From the NCBI GenBank assembly GCA_963693285.1, contig OY848922.1, positions 563,001 through 627,000 of the forward strand: a stretch of DNA of 64,000 nt, written 5' to 3'. The stretch is from Xestospongia muta. Taxonomy: Eukaryota > Porifera > Demospongiae > Haplosclerida > Petrosiidae. Below, piece after piece: positions 12,101 through 23,268 of this stretch. A program made the position numbers and the translations under genes. Under the pieces are notes generated by a model. The model was not told where the DNA came from. It ran no database searches and saw nothing but the letters and a program-made list of their open reading frames with translations. Within the stretch, counting starts at the first letter, position 1. Each line of letters starts with the position of its first letter.

Positions 12101-15100
12101 TGTCGTGGGAGTAAGATAGTAATTTGTACAGTACATATGCTTGAATTGGTACAGTTTTTGTAGGTAGAGACAACAGTGACAAAGTTCACTGCTTACGAAA
12201 CAAACTGGAGACAACAGGGCCGTTACAGTGGTAAAGTTCATTGTTTATAAAATGAACTAAAAATAGCTATTCTATTCAGAACATTTATGATTGTAGTTTA
12301 CGTAGACACTATTGACTATTTCAATGACAAGTATGCATATAACAGACTCCAGCACAGATGTGAGACAAATGATAGCCTAGTCTTATAGGCTTGAGTTATG
12401 TAAATATATTGATGAAAACCAGGTGGGCTAGAAATTGTATCAGGGGAGTTACGAGTAAATATATTGTGGGCATGTTACATAGTAGCTCTCTCAAATGTAC
12501 TAGGCTATATCGTGAATTATACTATAATATCTATAAATGCACACTCATTGCGACTATCCCATTGACTACTGAATTTAATATGGTATAACAGGACAATATT
12601 GTGTAACTAAAACATCCTATTATGTCTACAGTTATAACAACAGGTCATAATAATCAGTTATAGCCCATAGTTAGTCTATGGTGTATCACTTTATTTATGT
12701 TGCATCATTTATTGGCACGTGTCAGTAATGATCTGTATTAGTCAGACAAATGATCTTAATTAATGAATGATCTATCATTTAAAATGAAATGTTATCATCA
12801 GAATGGAATGGGAACTACAAGTGTACTAATTTCAAGTTCTTTTATCAATAATAAAATTCAGATTGTAATAATTATATTCAATTTGTATGGAGATTCTATT
12901 TGTGTATGTATATTCTGATATATTGTTTTTTTTTCTATTTAAAGGGGATCTGAGTCTTTCTCGTTGAATGCTGCCATATTTGCAGCTGTTTGTCTTGCAT
13001 CTCGTCTCTCCACTTCCCTTCATGCATTTACAACAGTCTTCTTTGCTGTTGTCCTCTTTGCTCTTCTTCCTCAATTAAGAAATCAACTTCAAGTATGTCA
13101 TTTGTGGTTTAATGATGTGTGTATCCACGTTTGCAAATGTGTGTGTGTGTCTGGATTGTTCTACGTACATATAAGGAAGTTCTATTGGCACGTTTATTGA
13201 CCCACTCTTCTTTCCCTAAGATTAGACAGGAAGGAAGCTTTATAATGTACTTGGCTAGTTGCCTGCATAGAAATGTCTTCTTTACTCTTATTATCCACAT
13301 TAAAACTATAGGGACAAGAGTTTTAAGTTACATAATAAGTAAAGATAATTAGCACTTCAAACAGTAGATTACTTAGAAGATTGATTAGCGCCCACTCTTT
13401 ACTATAGTATGAAACAGTTGAGATGTATACAAACCAACTATTGTTGGCAAACACAAGACCAATAATGTATTATCTAAATAGAACTAGTTATAATATGAAT
13501 ATACAGTTTTCTTAGTATGCTTAGAACTAATAGAATACTGTGTTTATGTTTAGATTCAGTTTGCCAATTTCTCTAACTTGTGTTTCCAGTTTATAGAGAT
13601 ACATCAACCATTTTAAATATTATAACAAGTTTTATTGTTAGTGAACTTGATTATTCACCTAGGAGATCAGTTGTGTTATTTCAAATTTGTTTTCCACTTA
13701 ATATTGAATCTTTGTATGTTAAAAGTTTAAAATTTAAATTTAAATGTTTAAGTACTCTTTTCATTTTATATGAAAGGTCTCTAGTTAAACTCTAACCATG
13801 ATCATTTTATAAGAATTAGTCCCTTACGATCAATCACTTTAGCATTATAACAATATTTATCTGTACTTCTCCCAAAATACCTAAATTCCATTCTTATCTC
13901 CTTATCTACCAATACACATGGTTTTTATTATACACACTATGAATTTACTAACTGCCCACACACAATGTCCTTATATGATATAATAATATTAAAGAGTATA
14001 CTCTGTCATGTACTTTCACATCCTTTAAAAAACCCTTTCATTGGAATGGAGTTAAAATTCATTTCAAAAGTTCTTTTATGTACACAGACACACACACACA
14101 TCTCTCTATTTCTTTTTTTTCATTTCCTCTTTTCATTTTCTTCTTTCATCCCATTACATACTAGGTATCATATACTTTCTTTACTCCACCTTTGGCGGTC
14201 ATTTTCTCTATTTTTACAATCATCGCATTCTCTTTAATCTCTTTTCTAAGTCTCGTATTTTATTTGATGTGCATTCTCATTGTTACTTTAATCTGTCCAC
14301 TACTATTTGTTAGATTACAGTGCTTCAAAAAGTAAGTTAACACGACTTGTATTATACAGGCTATACATTTGTAATTGTTTTAAAATTTTGATAAAATATA
14401 AATATATTAAATGTATGCATTAAGCATGATGATGTACTTACCTAAAGTCCCGATGAACACACAAGAGGAAGTAATGTTCAAATTGAAACACCCTTACTGT
14501 ACATATCAATGTGTTTTTGGTTCATGGAACTCAATTACAACCACTTACAGGATGTAAAATCGTTCCTAAAGTCAAACCATGCAAGGTTGGTGTGCAAGTC
14601 AAGTATCAGATTGTAATAAATGGTGTTCCATTTTAACATAGCTTATGGCTTCACATCACAAGGCTTTATGGTGTTAGCATGAAGTGGCTTTCAAAATTAG
14701 TTTAGTTATAGCCAGACTTAACTATTATTAAAATTCAAATAAATTATTAGTTTTATGAATATCGTTTTTGGTAATATATTAGTTGTTGGACAACAAGTCT
14801 TGACAATGTAACTTGAAGGGTCTTGTGTTTATTTAGAGGAGTGTTCTAAAATTAACAGTATATACAATTATGACTATATTGTATGTAATGGGTTTATATG
14901 TAAGTACATTAATTTGTATGACTATATGGTATATAATAGGTATATATGTAAGTACATTAATTTGTATGACTATATGGTATATAATAGGTATATATGTAAG
15001 TACATTAATTTGTATGACTATATGGTATATAATAGGTATATATGTAAGTACATTAATATGTATGACTATACAGTATATTTATAATAGTACAGTGACCATT

Positions 15101-17026
15101 TTGTTATCCTACGTACTAAATAGTTGTGTTGTTTCTTGCGTAGTGACAAAGGACACACAACTGATTAGACTTCCTGATAACTATACATATATTGTTCATT
15201 ATTAAATAGTATCAAAGCAAGTAATAGTCATGTGGTCCTAGTGATAGTACTATGTTATGTTAAACAAATATATAACTTATTCCTTTTAAGACAAATATAA
15301 ACATCTGTCTTCACCAGGACAATTTAAGAGTGATTGAGTATGTAAAATTGAAACTTAAACTAAATAATTACCAAGTGTTGTTTGGTGATTACAACCGATA
15401 AACTTCAAGGACCCTTCAATTGTAATACTACTACTTGTACCATTATTTATTTCTAGTCAGTTATATTATGAGAACATACTTGTATATATTTGTAATAAAG
15501 AAGACAAACTATATAGCAAGTTTTTGGTTTATTTTAGTAAAGTAATTGGTAAACAATTAAGGCTGCTATCAATTTACTTGTTTTGATCTTAAAGTCTTTA
15601 CTCCGCTTATTTTAATTGTTGTCTAAGTATGTTTTTCCTGGTATTCTTATATTTAGTATTTCCTTAGTTACTCACCTTACCAATTGTTTTGGCTGTTTTT
15701 AGTTGAGACTACTTTCTTGTCTACCTTTTAATTAAGGGTAATTGGATACATAAAACTTTCCCTGTACCACAGTAACGATAGATTAGAAGGACATTCATGC
15801 CCACACCGAGGCCATAGTATTGACATATGGCTTATTAAGCTAAAGTTATTTATTGCTCTGATCTTGGTAAACAGTCTTGTATGCTATTTACTACATAACT
15901 ATCAATGGAGTGTCTATATGTCTCACAAATGTATGGTGATATTTAAGAGTATTTTTTTAAGATTGTAATTTTATAATTGTTTCAAACTTTCAGTCTCATT
16001 TTAATTATTTAATAAATTGTTACAACATCCTTGTAATTAACTACATCCTAAATACAGTATATTACAATTTAGTATACAGTTATTAATTAGATTAGCTGTT
16101 TGATATTATTTCTTTATTAGGATACTTTTCTTGGAAAGATTTATACAACTCTTATTAACTCTATAACATCATAGTTCTAGTGACAAGTAAAGCAATCATG
16201 GATAGACTTAGTGTCTGGTTTAAATTGCATGAAGCAAATGATTTTATTTATATACTTTCTCTCCTTGTATGACTTTCATGATAACAGATAATTAAATGTT
16301 AGTTATGGTCAGAAATTGTTGTAAATATTTTGGTATAGTCTGTGAACGTGAAACAATTGTTGGTCTGTCTATAGTTCATCACATTTTATCATTCAAACTA
16401 TAAAATTTGTAAATCATTTACAATTTGAAAATATTGTGCTTTCTAGTGGACATATCTATATCTCTTATGTTTTGTTGTGACAAAAGTCTGAACTTTTTTA
16501 GAAACGTAACTTTTTTCAAATTCATGTAATATTATTACTATAGTATGTCCGAGTTGAGAAGAGCCCTTATTTAAAAAAAAGATGTTTTATGCATGGAATG
16601 TAAGGTGAGGTATTTTCTCACCTTATAATGAAGACAGCAACTGCATAAACTTAATTAGTCGGTCAATTCCCTAATTATAATATAACTTATGTGAAATATA
16701 TTATATACATATATTAAGTGACATATATATACTTCCTACTTTATTTGTCAGTTATTATTAAATTTTTGATTAATATAACTTCATTTACTCAGCTCTGAGT
16801 TAGCAAACTTGGATTTACTTCCTGTGTGAAAAAATCCATGATAACTATAGTAACTGATATTTAGAATGAAATATGAAGTAATCGTTATAGCATGAAAAAT
16901 ATAGAATGACTTCCCGTTCCAATTCATAATTATGTTGTTGACATCAAGTTAATGATATGTTATTATTGCTACAGCACAATTCATGGACCATGGGATGAGG
17001 CACAGATACATTTAAGCATGCTATGA
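7666..17026 (+). CDS. PIGC: PIG-C, subunit of GPI-GlcNAc transferase
   Basis: Eight exons (7666-7798, 7873-7942, 8453-8604, 9626-9744, 9843-9898, 12945-13092, 14165-14331, 16975-17026), 298 aa, the usual family length. PIG-C is a multi-pass ER membrane subunit of the complex that adds GlcNAc to phosphatidylinositol, the first step of GPI-anchor synthesis. Signature stretches: [18 protein letters not shown] near the N-terminus, [37 protein letters not shown], and IHGPWDEAQ at the C-terminus. Several hydrophobic segments are evident (exons 3, 4, 6, 7). A downstream in-frame Met at about 7684 is an alternative start. Introns of 3.0 kb (after exon 5) and 2.6 kb (before exon 8) are far larger than those of the neighbours. 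Confidence 0.95.
9063..9105. repeat. (CT)n(CA)n microsatellite
   Basis: Compound dinucleotide tract inside PIGC intron 3. Confidence 0.9.
9899..12944 (+). other. Large PIGC intron 5
   Basis: 3.0 kb of AT-rich intron. A short TAGTTGCTATGGATA-type repeat lies at about 11410-11462. No convincing coding exon or transposon ends recognised. Confidence 0.5.
14332..16974 (+). other. Large PIGC intron 7
   Basis: 2.6 kb of AT-rich intron containing the 48-bp array at 14870-15061. I see no coding exon in the remainder. Confidence 0.5.
14870..15061. repeat. 48-bp tandem repeat, four copies
   Basis: Four near-identical 48-bp units (TATGACTATATGGTATATAA core) in the last PIGC intron, followed by a broken fifth. 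The unit is a multiple of three, so an open frame runs through it by chance. Confidence 0.9.
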
Positions 17027-17144
17027 ATGACTGAAGGTCAGTTTATAGATATATTCTAGAAGTTATAACAACTTGGGATTAATTACATGTATTTATTGTT
17101 TTCAATAATAGTTTTTCTTTATTTGAAAACACAAAATCAAATCA

Positions 17145-17150
17145 AATAAA
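17145..17150 (+). terminator. Poly(A) signal AATAAA of PIGC
   Basis: AATAAA about 120 bp after the PIGC stop, in the 206-bp spacer converging on the four-DED gene. Confidence 0.5.
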
Positions 17151-17232
17151 TTTTAATTCACATAAAAATTGCATTATTAAAAATTACACACATAATAAAA
17201 AGAATAAAAAATGTTAATATTGCTATACTATT

Positions 17233-19268
17233 TTAGACTGGTGTAGACATAAATATCCCATGTTTAGATGCACTTCGCGTGAGAGTACTAATTTCTAATT
17301 GACGTTGTAGTCTGCCAATCTGAAGTGTTAAATGGTGATTTTCTAATAACAAACAATTGTTGTGGTGCTCTACCAATTTGTAGTTGCGATCAGATTGGTT
17401 CACTTGAGCTTCAGCTTCAAGGCGTGCAATTCTCTCTATGAGTATTTCATTTTCTTTTGCTTGTAATCTGAGCTCGAGACGATGTTTCTCCTCCTCTAAT
17501 TCTGTTAGTCTTAAATGAAGATCTTCCATGCATTGGTTAGGTAGCTGTAAGTATGGTGATGGACTACCTGAATACTTAGTTTCTCCTTCATCATCCACTG
17601 TTTTCCGATCGCTTTCAATATCGGTTAGTGGAATAGATGGTGTACTAACAGAATTCTCGCGTGTAGGGGTAAATGAAATGGTTTCTATAGAAGGAATATG
17701 GGTAATCCCAGAGTAAATGGAACTCTTACTACTGTTTATTTTAGTATCGTAAATTAATAAAAGTATGTTGTTTACTGATATTATATGTCATGTGATCAAG
17801 TGATAGTAAAAGTATGTTGTTTACTGATATTATATGTCATGTGATCAAGTGATAGTAGCTATAGCAATGCACTTTTCGTAACCAAAGTTATGTCAATGTT
17901 AATAAACTTGCCTTGTTTGGGTAATGTACAAGTTGTTTGTTGCTGAAGCTGAGCTGCACAATGATACAACGCTATCTCTCGGCAAAGATCTTGACGTCCT
18001 ATTGCATTGAGTCCTTTTCGTAGTAACTCTACATTAGCTGGAGTAACAAGCTCTAGTTTGCGCCAGTGTGACATCAATTGTACTCCAGTCTTTACTTTAT
18101 CCTCATCACTTGTATGTTGTGCTGGCAGCTGTTTTAAATGTTTCACTTCTTGTTTTGTCAAGCCAAGGCCAATGCATTTCAGCATTTTTTGGAAACTTTT
18201 GTCTGTTCCTTCTTGAGAAGTAACTTTACCTCTCTTTAGTCTCCACGTTAAAGAGTTTTCTCGGCTATTGGGCTGAGAAGAGCTTGAGAGTTGGGAATAG
18301 ATGGCGTCAAGAAGATAACGTTTTTCCTCTAAAAGTTCCTCCAGAAAGAACAAATTATCAATTGATAGTTTCCCGTGATCTTCCAAAGACCAAAAGAGGT
18401 CCAGAATGTTTTCAATTTTTTCAAGTTCTCCAGCAGAGAGAACATCACCACTAAGGAGTTTCATTGTTTCCAAATCTCTAGGACTTAATTGGTCAGCTAA
18501 TTTCTTCATAGCTAAACGAAATCTATACTCCCTCCGTGTCCACATTTTATCATCATCAGATTTCTTTTTTAATTTACTACATATCGATGCGTGTTTGTCA
18601 TCTTGTGAGTGCTGAGTAAGTGTCATCTTGAACTCATCAACTAAATAGCAGAGATCGTCTCTTCCGATGTCTTTTAAGAGAGTGGTTAGGAAGTCTGGTT
18701 GTGTATCATGGATGTAGTTTCTCTGTCTTACAGCACCTAAAATGTCAACACCATCCTGCATGGTAGCTGCCTTGAATCGAGTGAGTAGATCTTGTAAAAG
18801 GTAACACAAAGTTTTGACGTTTTCTTGAGACATACGTGTTCCGATATTGAGAAGTAACAAGTTGAAATCTGATATACCAGTACTTGCTGTTTTTGAAGAG
18901 AGCATGCAATCTGATGGAAAACTGGTAGGGGTCTTGGACCGTCTTCCATTTCCCGACCCTCTGGTTATTTGCAATCCCTTAGATCTTACCCCCATTCTTG
19001 CTTCATAGAGAGGATAAAGTAGATCTGCTTTACCTAGTTCTTCAAGTATCTCGCGTAGCACTGTAAGATCGTCTGGCGAGATGAGAGAATGGTTGTACAT
19101 TGATTGAAATAGTTGCTCATATGATTTTATATTCGCTAGACCTGATCCAATGCATTGTTCTAACCGACGAGTTTGTAGTATTTGGGGAAACTGTTCAAGT
19201 TGTGCTGATCCAAGTTGATCGGCTATCTCGAGAAGACAGCGCGAGAATGCATCTCGTTCAATTGCCAT
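17233..19268 (-). CDS. Four-DED coiled-coil protein without a protease
   Basis: Two exons on the minus strand: 17912-19268 and about 17233-17774, 632 aa; an alternative junction gives 619 aa. Exon 1 encodes four DED-like helical units at residues about 5-90, 130-215, 240-325 and 355-440. Their last helices carry RxDL-type motifs: GKADLL, GRDDLC, a degenerate one in unit 3, and GRQDLC. Exon 2 is Ser/Thr-rich, then a coiled coil (MEDLHLRLTELEEEKHRLEL, RIARLEAEAQ, LQIGRLQRQLEI). It ends 206 bp before the convergent PIGC stop, leaving no room for a caspase domain. Exon layout (DED exon, phase-1 boundary, coil exon) matches the neighbouring caspases, so it looks like a paralogue lacking the protease. 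A role as a DED oligomerisation platform or decoy is inferred. Exon 1 appears to end at a GC donor (AG/GCAAGT). Confidence 0.82.
17760..17857. repeat. 49-bp tandem duplication in the intron
   Basis: Two identical 49-bp copies (17760-17808, 17809-17857) in the intron of the four-DED gene. Each contains a possible 3' splice site (reverse of CTGATAT). Confidence 0.93.
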
Positions 19269-20182
19269 ATCTAATGTAGATGATGATCAGGTGGTATTAA
19301 TAATAGCTTTCCTAACGAGTGGTCTGTATATATATATACAGAGAGCAGGCTAATTAGTAAAACTAGTTTGACTGGATCACCTGCGGGCGGTTACAAACGT
19401 TGTTATTGGAACTGAATATCAGATGACCGACCACAATCATCTTTTAGTGATGATAACTACCCACTAGGTTATTATGATTAGGCACTGTGTCTACAGGTCC
19501 AGTAGAAAAAGCCATACTTTAATGCGAAATTAATACTATACCCTGGACCCTACACCCTAAACACTAGACCCTAAATGTATTAATTTCACATTAAAGTATG
19601 GCTTATTTCTACCAGACCTGTAGACACTTAGTTATGATTATTTAAGGCATAAATACTGAACCCAGAATATTTTGTCTAAATCATGTTGTATTATATCATA
19701 ATTACATAGTACTGTCTAGTCTCAGCCTCAGACCTATATGCAAAGTGAAAAGTAGGTCTGGGAAAATCCAGACAATTTCTCATATTTTAACTGATGTTAA
19801 AATGTGACCACGACCGATGTACCACAACAAGCAATTAAATTGACTGTTTATGATTGTATGCAAAGATAGTAAGTACTATTGTCCACACCTTCCTTATAAA
19901 TAAGTTTAACTTTTGCCAGGACAGATAATAGCAATAAAAATAAAGATTTAATTGCAAAGGGAAAATATATATAATTATTAATTGTGTTTAATTTACTATT
20001 ATAATCAATTAGTTGGTAAAAAATGACAACATGTTAAAACAAGTTACTGATGATATTATGCCTTCCAATAATATGTACAAATAATATAAATACAAGAACA
20101 AAAAATAGACTCACAATTAATAAAAAAACAAAAAACAAAGTTATTGTCTGGGAAAGAGCTGGGTTTTTACTTTTTCCTATTA
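19269..20182. other. Spacer between two DED genes
   Basis: About 0.9 kb upstream of the four-DED start and downstream of the next caspase stop. It holds the foldback element at 19481-19631 and a short inverted repeat near 19730-19765 (CAGACCTA / TAGGTCTG). Otherwise nothing recognised. Confidence 0.5.
19481..19631. mobile_element. Foldback MITE-like element
   Basis: About 50-bp arms in inverted orientation (left arm with GTGTCTACAGGTC and GCCATACTTTAATG, right arm their reverse complement with few mismatches) surround a roughly 40-bp loop. TTATGATTA occurs directly on both sides (19472-19480 and 19632-19640), as expected for a target-site duplication. There is no coding capacity. The superfamily is unclear; an 8-9 bp duplication would fit hAT-like elements. 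Confidence 0.7.
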
Positions 20183-23045
20183 TTAAAGAGGAAAAAAGAG
20201 AACATCCTTTCGAAGACGATCTACAACCTCTGAACACTGCTTATAACCTTCTTTTGTGTAAGCATCTGACACTTTACTATTAACTTTTTTCATCATGGCT
20301 CCTAGTGGCATTAGATGTGCATTGTCTTGAAATACTTGGCACAGTTCAGAAATAAACCATGAGCCATGACGACGACTTCGGTAAGCTGCTTTGCCTGTGG
20401 GTGTGGCATATCCAAAGAGGAAGTCAGCTTCTGCAGGAAGACTGGTATCCCCGTCCTTTTCAATAGGAATACCTTTCTCTTCTAACTCCCCACGGCAGGC
20501 TTGAATGAAGAAAAGTTTAGGTTTATTGAGAAGGGATCGTGTGAAAGTTCCTTTCATTAGTCCCGTTAGATCTCGGAGGTCAACGGGTACACTGTCAGCC
20601 CCAAAGACTTGACCCTCTTCTCCATGTGTAAGAATACAGCAAACAAAACTATCAAAGTTAGAATGATCACGACTGCTAACCTCTTTAAGTTTATCTATCA
20701 TCTCCTCTGATGTAAGGTTCACATATTCTTCGACTTTATATTTTAAGAGTGAAAACGTTGTCACAAGGTTTCGCTGGTCCACCTGAGCTCCTCCCCTATT
20801 AGTCAGCTGTTCGTATTGGTCGTTCACCTGATGGAAGTTGTAGTTATTTATTATGATGCAGTAACCATGGGGATCTTTATTCATTGGGTAGAGTTCTCCA
20901 AGTGGAGCTATCGATAGAGAGTCCTGACTAGATGGGTTTAGTATTCTATTATAAAGCTCAGTAACTTCTTGGTTCTTGTGTTGTAAAACTTCTTGTAATT
21001 GTTGTATCTCCGCTTGATGTGCATTCAGGAGTCCTATATTTTGAACCGCCTGATGTTCTTGTATTGTTCTCTCTTGAATGAGTTGTTGCTGTATATCGTG
21101 GACCCCTTGGGTTGGCTCGGCTGTTTTGAATACTTGCATTTCTAGTCCATTTTCGTTTTCAACATCAAATCCAGTAGAGAAACCTGCCATGTTTAATACA
21201 TTTGGATTTTTAAGATAACTGCTGTTACCATAAGCTGGTGACCCATCGTTGCTACCACTAGCAGCTGAGGATGGACGTGGTGTACCATGTTGGTCAACAT
21301 ATCCAGTCCATTGCTTAGTAGCTTGATGATTTTCTGGGACACTCTCTTTGCGACCATAATGAGGTAAATGTCCTGGTGGAGGACTGAGGCTTATGTTAGC
21401 TGTTTGGTGAGTGATGGAAGAGATATGAGAATGGATGTCGTTAAAACTTGCTGGAGATGGAGGGAAAGGAAGATCCATTGGACGATGTTGTCCGTTATAA
21501 AATTGTATATAATAAGGTTCCTGAGAAAAACCTTGTGTACTGGGATATCCTGACAGGCTCTCTGTAACATGAATTAAAACCAGATAAATAGGTTTTCAAT
21601 TTACTAAAGTACTCATTAATAATTTTATACCAAATAAGTTATACTGTAGTAATAATATTATTGGATAAGAATCCCTAGACAACACAAGAATTTATCTCAA
21701 AGATATTTTTACAGAGATCATTCACTATTTATTAGCATACAAGAACACACAAAGATATATATAGTTCCAGTTACTAGTTAGTTGATGTAAAAACAGAGCT
21801 TCAGATACAAACACTTGGCAGATTACATAATTCTGTAATATTTGTTCCTTTATTTGAAGTAATTAACAGTCTTCCCTACAGTGGGGAATTACTTGTGTTC
21901 TTGTGTATTGTAATTTGGCAGCATGTTGGTGCGTGTAACTATTGTGTTAGATACAAATCACAACACAAATTGTTGTGTTTAATTAGAACATTTTTTTCTC
22001 CACACAACTCTGATGCATGGCCCATTCAAATAAGGTCATCCCATGGAAATACGGAAGCTTTATTGCTTTCAGTTTTGAAAAAGTTGAGAGAAAAAGACAA
22101 CATTGTTGTGAACAGAATCAACTAGAGAGAACTATTTTCAAAACAGTCCAGACAATTATTAATTGAACATTTGCGATAATCACTTACGGTCTATCCCCAA
22201 GAATGGGAAACAATTAGAATCATTTTCTAAATGTTTAACATTTTAAAATCAATTATCTCATAAAAATACTTATATTTATCACACTTATTCTATTCTTCAT
22301 GCATGTTTATATCCATATTATATATTGTGTTCCAAAGTAAAGGGATTTTCTTATAAATACAAGAACCATATGATCTCTTACCTTCTCTGTTACCTCTATT
22401 GCTAAAATTGCTAGGAGTTGGTGAAGGAGTATGTGGAATTGTAGAATTATAAGGCTGTTGGTTGATACCCATAGTCTGGTAATACTCCTCAATGATTTTA
22501 CATAAATCTTGTCGTCCCATTTCGCTCAACTCGATGTACAGAACCTGTAAATTATTAGGAGTAAGTACAAGTCTCTGGTTCATTAAAGTGAACAATTGGT
22601 TGGCAGAGAAGATTTGATCTACAGTTCTGTTCAAATAATGGTTACACCAAGCAAAGGCCAGTCGGTCTACTTCATCAGAATTTAACTTCTGTGATATTGT
22701 AAGAAGACATTTTGTAAAGGAGGACTCTGCAGCATCACTTTCTGTGTCACTTGTTGGAGAACCAGATACAGGAGGACGAGAAAGATCCGGTACCTGGAAG
22801 CCAAATGCTTCGAAGTGAGAGAGAAGTTGTGCACGACCAATGTCTGACAATCGTCGAGCTAAGTAATCAAGTTTGTCGTGGGAGAGTAAGTTACGTTCTT
22901 CCAAAGCAATGAAGAGGTCTCGCGCAGCGTGAATATGCTCACGACGTGACTCGTCGATTACGTCCCGACAGGCAAACTTTAAATCGCTTAGATCTCTCTG
23001 ACCAATTTCTTGCCCAATTCGATTGAGTGCTCTTCTATAATTCAT
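20183..23045 (-). CDS. Active caspase-8-like protease with two DEDs
   Basis: Two exons, 22382-23045 and 20183-21561, 680 aa, joined in phase 1. Exon 1 encodes DED1 (residues about 2-80, ending GRAQLL) and DED2 (about 110-195, ending GRQDLC). Exon 2 holds a low-complexity linker, a Gln-rich coiled coil (IQERTIQEHQAVQN, EIQQLQEVLQHK) and the caspase domain. Catalytic His is in CILTHGEEGQ and catalytic Cys in FFIQACRGELEEKG; pocket Arg lie in LTNRGGAQVD and AAYRSRRHGSWF. Likely inter-subunit cleavage sites are IEKD/G and PAEAD/F. It keeps the canonical QACRG. Family knowledge supports an initiator caspase activated by DED-driven dimerisation. It is the most conventional member of the cluster and starts 224 bp from the divergent WDR31 gene. 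Confidence 0.95.
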
Positions 23046-23268
23046 GGCGTTTCTTTAAGTTACTTTTACTTGAGTAAATTTGGCAGGTGTTCCACTCGTC
23101 TACTTGTTAACTGAATGATAGAAGCAGGTAGTAGTGATATTTAAGAATGGAAATCTTCGCTGTCAGGGATAGACCACAAAACAAACATGTAAGTTGTTGG
23201 AAATTTCCCTTTAAGCTAATAAAAATCATAGGCCTTGCCCAATGTCTGGTAAGCCACGCCCATCCAAG
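23046..23268. promoter_or_regulatory. Divergent promoter, DED caspase / WDR31
   Basis: 223 bp between start codons, with CCACGCCC at 23254-23261 near the WDR31 start. No TATA box recognised. Confidence 0.45.

Noticed and set aside
14440..14800. Possible transposon fragment in PIGC intron
   Set aside because: No terminal repeats, target duplication or recognisable transposase motif.
19530..19580. CCCTAA motifs as an interstitial telomere
   Set aside because: Only a few irregular copies, inside the loop of the foldback element.
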